Below are positions 44,533 to 56,328 of a stretch of 64,000 nucleotides of DNA, in pieces. Every line of letters begins with the position of its first letter. The stretch's first letter is position 1. The stretch lies in NCBI GenBank assembly GCA_047495785.1, contig JBLDXI010000042.1:4898001-4962000 (forward strand), written 5' to 3'. The position numbers were made by a program, and so were the translations under genes. This stretch comes from Lepidodermella squamata (Eukaryota > Gastrotricha). The notes below the pieces were generated by a model. It searched no databases and was not told where the DNA came from. It was given only the letters and a program-made list of their open reading frames with translations.

Positions 44533-45087
44533 CTCAAAAATTTGAAATAAAGATGAGGATGCTCTTACCTCGTAATACATACTCAACTGCTAAACGCTGA
44601 CACTTTATCGATTTTAACTCGTGGGATGATGGCAATGTTTATCACGCCTTTTCATAAGTGTCATTAACCTGCGTAGTGATGATTCATTATGAAGGGAAGA
44701 AATTGAGCTGAATGATACCTTGGCAACAAAGACGATTCAGTAGGTGTGTTCCTGTATTGTTTTATTTCAATTTTTCTTCTCAAAAAAATATTATTAAATT
44801 TTCAAAAAAATTATAAGTATAACAACGGTAAGCATCTATAGGGGAATTTTTATATGAAGGACACTCACAAATAAAACTGTATAAATTTGCCTAGAATTTA
44901 CAGCTCCGATAACTACGGCTGAATGTGATATAAAGCATGATGAAATCCATCAATATGACAATAAATCGTGATTCATCAATTTAATTGAGAAATTATAATA
45001 AGGCCATTATTTCCTAATAGCGATAATAATCGAAGATAAAACAGACACAGGCACTAACAAATGAGGAGATTTTTGCTGTTCGATTAC
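44533..45087. other. Intergenic, no gene seen
   Basis: 555 bp, AT-rich, between the membrane-protein start and the stop of the next gene. No feature recognised. Confidence 0.4.
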
Positions 45088-45707
45088 TCATTTCTCACGG
45101 TTCGCCGCTTTACCAGCCAACAGCTGTGTTAATATTTTCCGCACTGAATCGTACATTTCCTTTTCCTTGGCCTGGTTTCGCACTTCGTTCAACCTGGCAA
45201 TGAAAGAACAAATTAATGAGAATGTGTACAACAATTTCCTCTCCCACTTTTTAATTTAAAAAAATATTGAAAAAAATGTTTGAATCATTTTAAAAAGGAA
45301 ATTTAATTTTAGAATAATTTCTAATTTTTTTGCTAATTTACGGGTTTATACTTACCACATGAAAAACGTCAACGGCTGCTTGCACATTTCAACAGGCAAC
45401 GATTTAGGACACTCGCCAGATTTCGCCTTGACAAGATCAGCGATCATTTTGATCAGTTGCTGGCGGCGAGTCGACGATCCAGATCCTAATAAATAGAAAA
45501 ATGCAATTTATGCTACTATAAATTTGGTCGAATTATTTTACCTGCTAAAATTTCACGCATCTGCTCAGGAGTTAAGTCCGAAGGTTCGTTCATCTTCTTA
45601 CGCCTCGCGCTGTTAACAGGCGAGGCCGAGGCGAATTCGAGGCTGATAATGAGGCATGAAGCCATGGCCAGCATGGCGAAGAGCCCGAATTGACGAATTA
45701 CGGCCAT
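45088..45707 (-). CDS. Small secreted CP-x7-C/FFxW family protein, member 1
   Basis: Three exons: 45707-45542, 45485-45356, 45193-45088, giving 133 aa with matching phases. Signal peptide (FGLFAMLAMASCLIISLEFASA). The core is ECPKSLPVEMCKQPLTFFMW followed by an amphipathic helix LNEVRNQAKEKEMYDSVRKI. Three more genes at 52488, 54301 and 55154 share the core: acidic or Trp residue, C-P, 7 residues, C, then F-[FY]-x-W. Only two cysteines are conserved, so one disulphide is likely. ARRKK after the signal peptide is a possible proprotein cleavage site. An intron splits the W codon. No known family recognised. Confidence 0.7.
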
Positions 45708-47573
45708 TTTTACTATAGAATTTGTTAAATCACTATTAAAACTGTAATAAAAAAATACTACAAATTAGTTATGATAAAAATCGGAATTTTTTCTCCGCTT
45801 CCGTCGTAATAATCACGACCTCGATGAACGTAATTTTTGGCGAAAATTATTCATCCCCCGAATATAAGATGCGGAAAAAATGCGTTACAGACGCGTCTCT
45901 TGGGCATTCGGTTTTTTTTCCTATCTAACATCGAAAAACCATGCCGATGGAAATAAAAAAAATTGAAAAATTCGAACTTCCGGAAAACAGCATGCAGCCG
46001 CACTCAACCCGGCTCGATTTCGGGTGCTGACAAGTAGTTGCGGAGGAAATTATGCGCCGAGTGAGTGACCTACAGCAAATTAGCGCCAACACCTGGCTAT
46101 TGTGCAGGAGCGAAAATCGCTACTGTATGTTTCCTTAATCCGACGGCGCGTTTTGTCTACGAAAATCCGCGTAAATCCGCTCGGGACATTACGCGTGATT
46201 TCTCTGAAGACCCTCGCGATTTCCGATGGGGTTGGCAATGGTGTAATGCAATATTATTATACCGCGCGCAATTTTGTGTCCGCGGCTGCGTCAACACACA
46301 TTTTTTTCGCGAAATACATCGCATCGTAATTTGCTGACGTTATTTTAAGACACCTGAGGGCATTCTTGTCACGCGACGAGGCGAGTATGCTATTTTTTTA
46401 CTAGGGTCGGTTCAGACTGGTAAAAAATGGCGCGGGGGTGGGGATGCTTACTTTAATGCCAATAAATTCGTACATCAATTGCGCGCTAGAAATAATATTC
46501 TGGAAAATTTCGCGTCATATAGGTCATAATATTGGCCTAAAAATTGATAAAAATTAAATTAAAAATAAATCGTCATTCATTACTAATATTTAAAAATAGT
46601 CGCGGAAGTGCGTTTGTATAGCATCTTCACATCATGAAGTGGGAATGTCCGCTTTTCCCAGTCAATTGTCTTAATAAGTATGCCAGTGAAGCGTGAAATA
46701 TTATTGAATCTCCGCTTCACCCTGGCTTTGTTCGTACTGTAGCCGATAAAAAGGTTTAAAAACTTGACTATAATATGAATTTCTATTGCGCGGAGCCTCT
46801 GGCGTCAGAATTTTAGGTGAGCACCTGAGCTTTGTTTTCAAGGCTGAAATTAATGGTGATGGAAATTAAATAATAATGAATTAGCTGTGTTTTCAGTCCA
46901 TTACGACGGTCGCCCGCATAATATGATGTTGAATAACACATTATCTGCTAATTGCGAGGGAATTCGAAAAAATAGGAATTATTTTGGTGAAAAAATGTGA
47001 CTGCTTCAGAAAAGTTGAAAAAAATTCACCTAACGCGGATAATCATCACGTGCGTCGCTGGGAAAAATTCAATTATCTCATAATATATCGGCAATTTCGT
47101 TTCGATTGCGCGTGCGTGGTTTGATTGCGAGGCCTAATTAAGTGGGCGCGCGCAGGCAATAAAACTTAGTGGCGGCTAATAATTCCATTGTATCGATACT
47201 AGGCATTGAGCATAACTTCCAGTGCATAACCCTTGAAAATCGGAACTATAAGCGATTTGTGGGTGTTCAGATCACTCAGCCGTGACGAGACTGCAATTTC
47301 CCCATACCTGAGTCACGGACTATAGAATGTCCCAGACTTTGAATGGCCCAAAAAAGTGACCTGAAAATATATTTTCCAGCAACCGAAATTTGTCCTTCAC
47401 GCTTGAAAAGACAGTTAATTAAATTAAAAATTAGTACGCAAAAAAGAGAATATCGAATTATTAATATCTTTATTACGAATGTTCCTATCATACACTGATA
47501 TTATCGGCAAATTATTTTTGAAAAATTAGGAAACAATGTGTCACAATATTTGTCCGTCGTATATGCCATGGAA
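45708..47573. other. Intergenic, no gene seen
   Basis: 1.87 kb, including GC-richer patches at 46130-46290 and 47100-47160. ORFs here are short and lack features. Confidence 0.4.
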
Positions 47574-48582
47574 TTACTTGCCGATAATCCAGCAAGCCAT
47601 GTTGCGGACGTGGTAAATAGCCGTCGGAAGTGACGATGGCGTAGGCAGGGTGAGCACACTGGCTAGATTTTGCATTTCGTCCCAAGACAGCTTCGACACA
47701 AATCGGTGATTGCCAATATCGATAACGGTTGTGTGCTGAAGGTCCTTGGTCAGCTCGCTGATTTTAGCATCAGACGCGCCATCGGTTACGATCACAGTGT
47801 AAATTGGCTTCGATGCCTCGGATCCACCCAAAACTATAAAAATCGATACATTGAAAATTAAAAATTTTTTTAAATTTTTTAAACTAATTTAGAATTTTTT
47901 TGAATATTGAAAATAATTTTGCAATTTTTTTTAAATTAAAATTGCTACCGGTTGGAAGGCCGTTGTCGCGGTTCCAAAGAGCCAGCTTGGTCATGCGGCC
48001 GAGATTATTTTTGACAACTTCGGACAGAGGCGAATCTTCTGGCTTCGAGTAGGTCGGAACCGGCCACATTGTCTTCAAATTTCGCTTCAAATCGAAAAAT
48101 TCACCATAAGTCTCCATAATTTCGGTCTTTTCAATATCGCGGCCTCGAAGGTAGAATTTGCGCGGCGTTCCGCTTGACTTGTCGAAAATCACCGAATGGC
48201 ACAGCTCGGGCTTCAAGTCAAGCGTGGAAGCATCGATGAACATCTGAACCGAGTCGAAGTAGGACTTGGACGGGCTGCGGTACCGGCCTGAGTATTCGAG
48301 GAAGTAGTCGAGCGGCGATTCAGCCAGCATGCGATCGACCTTGTCCTTGGACGGGCTTGGCGCGAGGTCGATGACGAAATCGATTGAATTGCCTGATTGG
48401 AGATTTTTGTAGCATTCGCGCTGCTTGATACGGGCCGGGTTCTTCATCCAGTAGTCGCGATTTTCCTCGAATAGAACGCGGATGTCCTTGTCCCTCAACA
48501 GCGCCTTCTTCTCACCGGAGCTGATTTTGTACTCGGAGGCCGAAACCAGGCCGAGCGTGACGAGGATAGCGAAGAAAATCAT
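47574..48582 (-). CDS. Secreted protein of a divergent pair (copy 1)
   Basis: Two exons: 48582-47949 and 47833-47574, giving 297 aa with matching phase. Signal peptide (MIFFAILVTLGLVSA). Conserved with copy 2: SIDFVIDLAPSPSKDKVDR, SPSKSYFDSVQMFIDASTLD, ERNLKT(M/L)WP-type, NNLGRMTKLALWNRDNGLPT at the exon junction, and VIDIGNHRFVSKLSWDE in exon 2. The intron lies at the identical position and phase in both copies. I do not recognise the family; the C-terminal domain (VIVTDGAS... VIDIGN) alternates strands and helices. It is transcribed away from copy 2, whose ATG is 231 bp off. Confidence 0.75.
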
Positions 48583-48653
48583 TGGAGCGTAACGAGAATG
48601 CGAAAAAATAATTGAATAATCGAATGATGATTTTGGTCATCGAAAATTCAGTC

Positions 48654-48744
48654 CTTTAAATAACCATAATTCTAGTTTATTGCGTAATGGGACAATGCGT
48701 TACGCTTGAATTGTTTCGAAACTCAGTGAGGTTGTGGTATAAAA
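48654..48744. promoter_or_regulatory. Divergent TATA boxes of the secreted pair
   Basis: TATAAAA (48738-48744, plus) lies 70 bp before the plus-strand ATG. TATTTAAA on the minus strand (48655-48662) lies 73 bp before the minus-strand ATG. The 231-bp gap therefore looks like a compact bidirectional promoter. This is motif evidence only. Confidence 0.45.
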
Positions 48745-48813
48745 AGTTGGGTTAAAATTAAATTTTTCATCATCAATCAATCGATTAATCAATATTATTT
48801 TCTGCTCATAAAA

Positions 48814-50331
48814 ATGTTTTTCCGCCTCGTCACGCTTGGCTTGGTCCTCGGCGCCGTCACCTGTACCCGGGACAAGTTCGAACTAGATGAAGATACCAAG
48901 TTGGAGCTGATCGAAGACAAGAACGAGAAAGTTTTCTTCAAGGAAACGGCCAAATTCTACCACTTCGACCCGCTGACTAAAATCGAACGCGAGTGCTTTT
49001 CGAAAATCAAGCCCGGCCAATCAATCGATTTCGTCGTCGACCTGGCTCCGAGTCCTAGCCTGGACAAGGTCGACAAGCAGGTCTCAGAATCGCCGCTGGG
49101 TTTGTTCTTCGAACGTGAACAGCTATCGCCGAGCAAGGCCTTCTTCGGCGCCGTTCAGCTGCTCATCGACACGGTCACGCTTGACGTGAAACCGGAACTT
49201 ACGCATTCGATTATTTTCGAGCAAGACCGCAAGTTTTTCATCCGCGGCCGCGCTGTCGATGACGATGAGGTGGTTCGCAAGCAACAAAGCGGCGCCTTCG
49301 AGGATAAGGAACGCAATTTGAAGACGCTATGGCCGACCTGTACTAAGGAGGTCGTTTCCAAGTTGGAATCAATTGTCAAGAATAACCTCGGCCGCATGAC
49401 TAAATTGGCGCTCTGGAACAGGGACAACGGTCTCCCAACAGGTAGTGATAAATTTTGATTTGTTGTGAAACATTTTTCAGTTTGAAATTTGATTTTTGAG
49501 ATTTTTGAAATTTTAATTCAAAAAAAGCAATAAAATTTTGAAATTTTGAAATCAAATTTAATCATTTTATTTTCAATTTGTAAATTTTAATTTTTTAATT
49601 TCAACATTCGAAATTTAAATAGGCCAAAAATCTATTTTTTTTATTCAAGCCATTTTCCGGTTCTATGTCAATTGAGCAAACGAAAATTGAGCAACGAAAA
49701 TAGAGCAAGGGCTTTTGAGCAACGATATTAGAGCAAACGAAATTAGAGCAAAACGACTTCTGAGCAAACGAAATTAGAGCAAAACGACTTTTGAGCAAAA
49801 CGAGATTAGAGCAAAACGACACGAGAGCAAATTTAATAATTAATTGCAGCTGTTGTTTATTTTAAATAAAATTTGCTCCCGTGTCGTTTTGCTCTAATTT
49901 CGTTTGCTCAGAAGTCGTTTTGCTCTAATTTCGTTTGCTCTAATATCGTTGCTCAAAAGCCCTTGCTCTATTTTCGTTGCTCAATTTTCGTTTGCTCAAT
50001 TGACATAGAACCCATTTTCCCATTTTTTATTCAATTTTTTATTTTAATTTTGTCTTCAGTTATGTTCGGCGAGCGTCATTCGGAGCCTTTCCTGACTATT
50101 GTAATCAGCGATGGCGCCTCTGGCAACAAATTGTCCGACTTGAGCGACGATCTAAGCCGTACGATAGTCATCGATGTTGGCAACAATCGATTCGTCGACA
50201 AGCTGTCCTGGGACGAGGTGAAACAGGTCAAGGGTGGCGTGTTCACGGCCGCTGCCCCGCATCAATTGCCCGTTTTCTATGACACAATCCGCACTATGGC
50301 GTGCAAGTGGGTTGAAAATGAATCTGAATAA
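48814..50331 (+). CDS. Secreted protein of a divergent pair (copy 2)
   Basis: Two exons: 48814-49441 and 50060-50331, giving 299 aa with matching phase. Signal peptide (FFRLVTLGLVLGAVTC). Shares with copy 1 SIDFVVDLAPSPSLDKVD, SPSKAFFGAVQLLIDTVTLD, NNLGRMTKLALWNRDNGLPT and VIDVGNNRFVDKLSWDE. The intron is enlarged to 618 bp by a 354-bp MITE (49659-50012). An AATAAA lies at 50461-50466. Codon use is richer in G/C at third positions than the surrounding intergenic DNA, consistent with an expressed gene. Function unknown. Confidence 0.77.
49659..50012. mobile_element. MITE with long TIRs and 8-bp TSD inside an intron
   Basis: The termini GGTTCTATGTCAATTGAGCA are inverted at the other end, and the arms are about 150 bp each around a 50-bp AT-rich centre (49825-49870). 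CATTTTCC flanks both sides (49651-49658 and 50013-50020), an 8-bp duplication. The arms themselves are built of short GAGCAAAACGA/GAGCAAACGAAATTA words. It sits in the only intron of the plus-strand secreted gene. Confidence 0.9.
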
Positions 50332-50917
50332 GCCGTGTTTGAACGACATCATCATCATCATGATTATTTGACTGTAATTTTCCAATATGCCACTGATCAT
50401 AAAATGCAAAATGATATAGGCCTTTGTTAAAATTTCACACGGACCACAACATGCTTTTTCAATAAAATGATAACAATAATCTAGCTGCCATGTTATTTTC
50501 AAAAATTAGTATTTAATCTGATAAAAACACAAATTTCCTGATATTTCTCTAGGAAAATTCCGATCGTTGTGAACATTTAATTTTCATTTCTCCTTAAATT
50601 TTATACAATTGTTTAATTTTCGATCTTCAATTCTCTTCTAAATTAATTCGTAATAGGTATATCGCTGGAAAATTGTGTTTCCAGCCCTTTAGGATACATA
50701 TACTAGAATGAGAATAATATGTAACGTTACAAAAATTGGTTTACCTTCTTTGCCTAAGCTCAAGAGAGGTTAAACAGCCGTATAGCCAGCATATTAAACC
50801 ACACTCTTTTATTAATGTTTGTGCATTTAGTATGTAACCTTGTATTAAGTAGCGCGTAAACAAAGTGCGCGAGGTGAGCGAGACTAGAGACGTTATACGC
50901 GACAATAATATGTAGCA
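50332..50917. other. Intergenic upstream of tRNA-Gly
   Basis: Apart from the AATAAA at 50461 and an ATCATCATCATCATGAT tract near 50346-50362, nothing is recognised. Confidence 0.4.
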
Positions 50918-50988
50918 GCATCGGTGGTTCAGTGGTAGAATTCTCGCCTGCCACGCGGGAGGCCCGGGTTCGATTCCCGGCCGATGCA
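50918..50988 (+). tRNA. tRNA-Gly (GCC)
   Basis: A 71-base sequence folds as a full cloverleaf. The acceptor stem GCATCGG pairs with CCGATGC, the D-loop contains TTCAGTGGTAGA, and the anticodon GCC is at 50950-50952 in loop CTGCCAC. The T-arm is GCCCGGGTTCGATTCCCGGC. The A and B boxes match the pol III consensus. A T5 run at 50998-51002 is a pol III terminator. The sequence is the near-universal metazoan tRNA-Gly-GCC. Confidence 0.98.
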
Positions 50989-52487
50989 ACGCTTCAATTT
51001 TTGAAACTTTTTTATTTCAAGGCTTGGGTGGCACATTATACATAGGTATTCATAACATATTTTTTCCGGAGATAAAATAGTTGTTTTTCTAAAAATATGG
51101 GGAGAATACCTGAAATTGGAAATATTTTAGCGGAACCAAATATACGGCGAGCGGAACCTAATTTGCTGTAGCGGAACCAAATTAGCATTTTGCGGAACCG
51201 AAGTCGAAATATGTCAAGAGTAATTTCTTGAATAATTCTACGAATTTAAGGTGAAGCGTGAGTTCCGAATTGAACAGTTTGTCTTGAAGAGAATGCTACG
51301 CTGAATTTACTGGTGATTTTTCTAGAATTATTGTGGTCAATCTTGCCCCCCACCCAAGATATTTCCGAAAAAGGATTTCAGGCCACCAGAAAATTGCAAA
51401 ATTTGGTTCTGCTTACAGCAGATTCCGCTACAGCAAATTAGGTTCCGCTCACCGTAAATTTGGCTAAGAGGAAGACCCATACCTGAAACCTTTCGCCACC
51501 ACACTTGAACACACTTGTACCTTGCGATTAAATGCAAACAAATCATTAAAATGGTTAAAATTTGACCTGAAAAAATTAATAAAGCCCAATTAACGTTTTG
51601 ACGCTCATCTAGGAAGACTAGCGAAAATTCCTTGGCCATTGGCCATTCGGGATTAGCTGGAAAAATAAGAAGCACTTGGAAACTATTTGCTAGAAAAAAC
51701 AAGTATTGTTCCTATAAACACTGTGCAATTTTCATAAAATCGATAATTCTCTCGGAATATTTGGAAAATCTGAAAAGTTTTCTAGTTTTAACTCGAACAA
51801 ATACTCGGAAACCAAATTCTTGGGCGTCTCTTTCAATACAATCATCGGCGATATCGGCTTTGGTTCAGTCATCAATTGGAAGAGTCCAAAAGTATCTATA
51901 TTGCCCCATCTAGCTTTGTGAATTGAGGCTAGTTGCAATTTTTGTAAAAATGTTCACGTCGATGTGGAATTTTTTGCCCGAGAGGTGTGTCATAATTTGA
52001 AGGATTTTTTTTATCAAGGGTTTATATCGAGTCCTCGCACCTGATATGTCCAAATTAAGAACCGTTACGGTAATCTGACCTTTTCGATAAGTTCAAAGAT
52101 ATGATTCAGCGCGAAGCAGACCTTTCCTATTTTACATCTTCATGCAGCGTGTCCAGGCTAAAACCAGCAGTGAAATGATCAATACACATTCCACAGCCTG
52201 CGCAATTCGATGAAATGTCCTAGAAAAAGTGTCGCCTAACAAAAACGGGTCGATAGATACTATACAACTAATTTAAACGCACAATAAACATTATTATAGG
52301 CACATCATTTCCAGCCATATCCGATAATCACAGGATAAGTGCAGCTCAGGCTCGAGTTGACGAACACTGAAATTACAACCCACTTGAAAAATGTGTCTCT
52401 AATCGACTTTTTTTTACATCAAAATTGTATGTTGAAATTATTTCAAAACATTACTTAACAGCTTTCTCAAATTGTAGTACCATACAT
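50989..52487. other. Intergenic with an inverted-repeat element
   Basis: Holds the element at about 51125-51470. The ORFs at 51337-51702 (-) and 51632-51913 (+) overlap it or each other and show no family features. Confidence 0.4.
51125..51470. repeat. Inverted-repeat element of GCGGAACC words
   Basis: ACGGCGAGCGGAACCTAATT (about 51143-51162) continuing TGCTGTAGCGGAA is found inverted at about 51425-51466 (TTCCGCTACAGCAAATTAGG, then TTCCGCTCACCGTAAATTTGG). The outer ends are unclear and no target duplication was identified. Probably a degraded TIR element. Confidence 0.6.
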
Positions 52488-52944
52488 ATGGTTCGCATCT
52501 TTTTCGCATCTATCATAGTCCTATTCGCCGCTACTTCGATAGAGGCACTGGATGGCCGCAGCATTCTTCGCTCCTCCCCCCAACAAAGCAATGTCAATCG
52601 CCCTGGTCGACCTTCGAAAGCTAAGGCGACTGTTATGTTTAAAGATATGGTCTTCAAATTCATCAATACCAACAACGATTGCCCGGTTGGCTTTCCTAAG
52701 GAGCTTTGCAACTTGGTGAGACTAACGCAACATTTGAGATTCGATCCTCTTTAACACATGATTTTTTGAATTGCAGCCCTCTTCGTTTTACTTGTGGCTT
52801 CACAAGTCTAAGAAGCAGCAACAGGAGATGAATCAGCTCATGTTCCAGAAAATGCTGCTTTACATCATTAGCAACGGCCGCGAAGGCATACCCCCTCCGC
52901 CTGGGCTGTTGAATGGTGCTTCAAAAGGAGCCAGGAGCTCTTAA
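52488..52944 (+). CDS. Small secreted CP-x7-C/FFxW family protein, member 2
   Basis: Two exons: 52488-52715 and 52777-52944, 131 aa. Signal peptide (MVRIFFASIIVLFAATSIEA). The core is DCPVGFPKELCNLPSSFYLW, then a Lys/Gln-rich helix (KSKKQQQEMNQLMFQKMLLY) and a Pro-rich tail (EGIPPPPGLL). The intron falls after CNL, a different position from members 1, 3 and 4. An AATAAA at 53017-53022 supports the 3' end. Confidence 0.75.
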
Positions 52945-54300
52945 ACACTGATCTTCAGCCATGCGTGTAGTTTTATCTAGTTGATTTTCCGGAAGAATCA
53001 TAGCATTTCGCTGATGAATAAAAAGATGGAGCCATAAATTGATTCAACATGAGAAGCATTAGCTAGCGTGCCCAAACACAATTAGTTTTAGGTGATAACA
53101 CAAAGGAAAGGCTTTAAGGACATCGCTACTCTATCAATTGACTGCAACCATAATCCTAACACTAGCAGCAGACTTAACCATTTCTGAGCCTTGAGCCTTG
53201 TAAATGAGGGCAAGACCCCGTAAAGAACCACTTTGGGCCCTTCCTTTTACTATACCTCTGGCTTATTCTGGGTCCATGTTCTGCCAAGCAGCCTCTCGAA
53301 AAGACCACAAAAAATGTAGGCGTTTGTACTACAACCAAAGTAATCTCGGTGAACGAGCGGAAGTCTCGGAGCATGTCCGGCTTTCTGGTGTTAATAGCAT
53401 TGCAACTCGAAACCCTTTTATAATAAGATCTCTCACGCCTCTGTCCATTAGTGGTCCTTTTTCTATTCCAGCATAGCCTGATCCGCTCACTATGCCGCCT
53501 CTGATCCGGCATAACATCGGTTTCAAATGTTTCGAGTTGTTTGTCGTTGGAATACCTGGAAATAAGTTCAACAACATCGCGAGTGATTCACGCGGGTTGT
53601 TATTGTTGACGGGAAGTTGCAACACAGACGTATTTACCACTTTTAGCCCCGTCAGCGTGGAAAAACTTCCGGGAGCTGCTGCCCTGGTGAATGATGTCAA
53701 ATTCGGAAAACATCCATAAGCTTTTACGACCGAAGGGAAATGACAGTTACTCCGACAGCTTTCTTGAAACTTGTTACAAGGTTTCCAACCATTCAAACTG
53801 CAAAGGGAAAGCACAAGGTTATCAAATGAGCTTACATTTCAATTTCCTTCGAACAAATGTCATGAAAACGCATGCGAGATCTGCTCTTAAAATAGCTAGA
53901 ATCGGCCAAACTCAATTCTAATTCAACCCCAGCACCAGCAAGGATATCCTCTCAACGAGCATAAAGATGATACGGCGGCCTCCATCTCCAGCTATGAATC
54001 GTCAGATTATGAAATGCATTGCCTTCTGATTTTTATCACTCCGAGCCTTTCATTCAATAAAATCGGGAATTAAAAGGTAATTTTTGCATTCCTATCACCG
54101 AAAAAATCAGTTCGTTGCTCTCAGCTTTTAATTGAGTGAAAAATTGAATCAGCAGCTGGCATCGGGCTGGGGATAAATTTAGGTTGAGTAATTATATTCT
54201 GAGATGTGTATCTTCAGGAATCTGGCGGTTAGCGAAACCTTTAACCGGCTAGTCTTCATTGAGAGCAGAATCGAGGACAGAATCGAGGACGGGAGTTAAC
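52945..54300. other. Intergenic; unresolved 161-aa minus ORF
   Basis: An open frame at 53329-53814 (-) encodes 161 aa with no signal peptide or family motif. Shorter plus-strand ORFs overlap it. No splice extension could be justified. The rest is featureless. Confidence 0.35.
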
Positions 54301-54962
54301 ATGCTATGTAAACCATGCTACCTGCTTTTACCCTTCTTACTCAACACATGTGACGCCGGGAAGCTAAGCGAGCATGTTTTTAACAGCGGCCTTCAAGCTT
54401 TGATTTCAAAGCAAGCCAATGATATGATATTAGTTCTCATGAATGGAACTTTCAGCAAGTCCTATTGCTATGAAAATGGGTCGAAAGCAAAACTGCCCTG
54501 GGCTGAGTTACGAGGATGGCTTGCCAAGTTCATTTTCAGCCGTATTATTCAAAAGTTGCACTCGGCTCGTTTGGATCAGTGGTGCCCGCCGAATTATCCT
54601 CAAGACATTTGCAACGACAGAGTTGCTTTTTTTATTTGGACGAAAATTCTACTCGATAAAGCTAGGGACAAGGAGGCTAGTAATAGTAAGTTTCATCGCT
54701 TGTTTCGAATGAACTTTTCAATCTAGTTCTCTATACTACAGTAATAACTAAAGTTCTAACGCAAGTCGCAAAAGAGATCACAGAATTTCGGCAAAAGCAC
54801 AAATTGGTCGAATCAATAATTCCAGGTGGGACAATTCCTTGTTCGCAGGTCGAAACTAACAAGGCAAATCTCGGAAGAAAGCTTCGGCGCCTGATTCTCA
54901 AACCAAACTTGCAACATACAGTGGAGCGTAGTCTCATCCGATCTTTCAGATCTTACGCATAA
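54301..54962 (+). CDS. Small secreted CP-x7-C/FFxW family protein, member 3
   Basis: Two exons: 54301-54685 and 54727-54962, 206 aa. The ATG at 54301 gives a signal peptide (MLCKPCYLLLPFLLNTCDA); an upstream in-frame ATG at 54259 would bury it. The core is WCPPNYPQDICNDRVAFFIW followed by TKILLDKARDKEASN, where the 41-bp intron lies. Exon 2 continues as a helix (TVITKVLTQVAKEITEF) and a basic tail (GRKLRRL). Longer than members 1 and 2 at both ends. An AATAAA lies at 55008-55013. Confidence 0.75.
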
Positions 54963-55153
54963 TTTTCTCAACTCCCCCTTGAAATTGAGAATCATGCATT
55001 CATGTGCAATAAAGCGTGAGATGATTTTATATCCGGTATAATTAAAGCGGAAACGTCCACGTGGGTACATATTTTCAGATTGAAGTTGCGCGCAAACACG
55101 TCCGCTCCTTTTCATTCTCACATACTCCGCTCTTTGAAAACAAAACTCCAGCG

Positions 55154-55882
55154 ATGAAATACTTGAGCCTAGGAGAATTTATCGTTTACTTTCTTGGAAT
55201 TCCAAGCCTTTTCTTGTTAAAAGCTGATTCCAGACTCATTTCACCTCGAGTTGCAGATGCCGTATTGAGATTTTCGGGTACAACTACCTCCGAAACCCCG
55301 GCTCGAAATGCGGCAGATGCGGTCCTTAGATTCCCGAATAACCTAGCGCCGCCAGAAAAGGCAATCTTCCTACCTTTGACCATGTTATACGACAAAATCA
55401 GCCAGCAGATAATCGGCAGCCTGAAAGATCGCATTGAAAAGACGCAAAGTGACGACTGGTGCCCGAGGCACTTCTCAAAAGCCATGTGCGCTAAGCGAAG
55501 TTCATTCTTTCTATGGGTCGGACCTTTGCTCGAGAAAGAGAGACAGAAGGAGCTAAATAACTGTAAGGCGCTACTTGATTAATTACTTGATACTCTAATT
55601 TCTCTCATTTCTCGGACAGTGTTCGGCGAAGTGGTTCAAGAAACTGCTAAAGCCAGGAGTATGCGAGTACAGCTTGAAAAAGAACTTCTAAACAAACCTC
55701 CTCGGAGTTTGGCAGGAATGCTCAGAACTGGAGGTCTTACAAAGCAGGTCAAGCAAGTGGCCACTGAAGTGCCTAAGAAAATCTCAGTAAACCGGAAAAC
55801 CAAAACAGGAATGTCGAATGCTAAACACATCACAACTACGGAATCCGCTTGGTTGGCTGAGCTAACCGCAAATTTTATCTAA
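55154..55882 (+). CDS. Small secreted CP-x7-C/FFxW family protein, member 4
   Basis: Two exons: 55154-55562 and 55620-55882, 223 aa. Signal-like N-terminus (FIVYFLGIPSLFLLKADS). A short internal duplication (VADAVLRFSG and AADAVLRFPN) precedes the core WCPRHFSKAMCAKRSSFFLW. The intron follows EKERQKELNN, the same place as in member 3, so 3 and 4 are the closest pair. Exon 2 is basic (LEKELLNKPPRSLAG, KQVKQVATEVPKK). An AATAAA lies at 55977-55982. Confidence 0.75.
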
Positions 55883-56328
55883 TAAGTGGTGAAATATATG
55901 ACGATCTATGACACAGTGATAGATTGTTTGACAATAGGCAGGTCCTACTACTGCTTCGAGACACGGATAGGAATTGAATAAAGTCAGAAGTGAAACCAAG
56001 TAATTATCCTTTCTCCTGAATCCCCCATCTGTAACAGAATGTTTGATTCAGCCTGAAAAAAAACACACGTGTGAACATGACGAATTGCATCACAGGACGC
56101 GTTTCTATGTTTAAAAGCACTTTTCACACTGACTCAAATTCTCACAATGGCTCATTTGCACCACCCACGTCATGCCTAGTGTACGCATACATGTACAGTA
56201 GTAACGCATTTGACTAAAATATATCAAGGGAAAAGAACACTATAGCTTATTTAACTTCAGCCAACATTTCTTCTTAGCATCATCCTTTTTACTGAACGAG
56301 CTAACATTTCCAATTCTCGGTTGGTAGA
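55883..56328. other. Intergenic, no gene seen
   Basis: 446 bp between two plus-strand genes. It contains the AATAAA of the upstream gene; presumably also the promoter of the next. Confidence 0.4.

Noticed and set aside
49873-50060. Upstream extension of the ORF before exon 2 of the divergent secreted gene
   Set aside because: It reads through the MITE; the homologous paralogue intron and the TTCAG acceptor place the exon start at 50060.
53329-53814. 161-aa minus-strand ORF as a gene
   Set aside because: No signal peptide, family motif, supporting splice sites or paralogue; kept only as an unresolved note.
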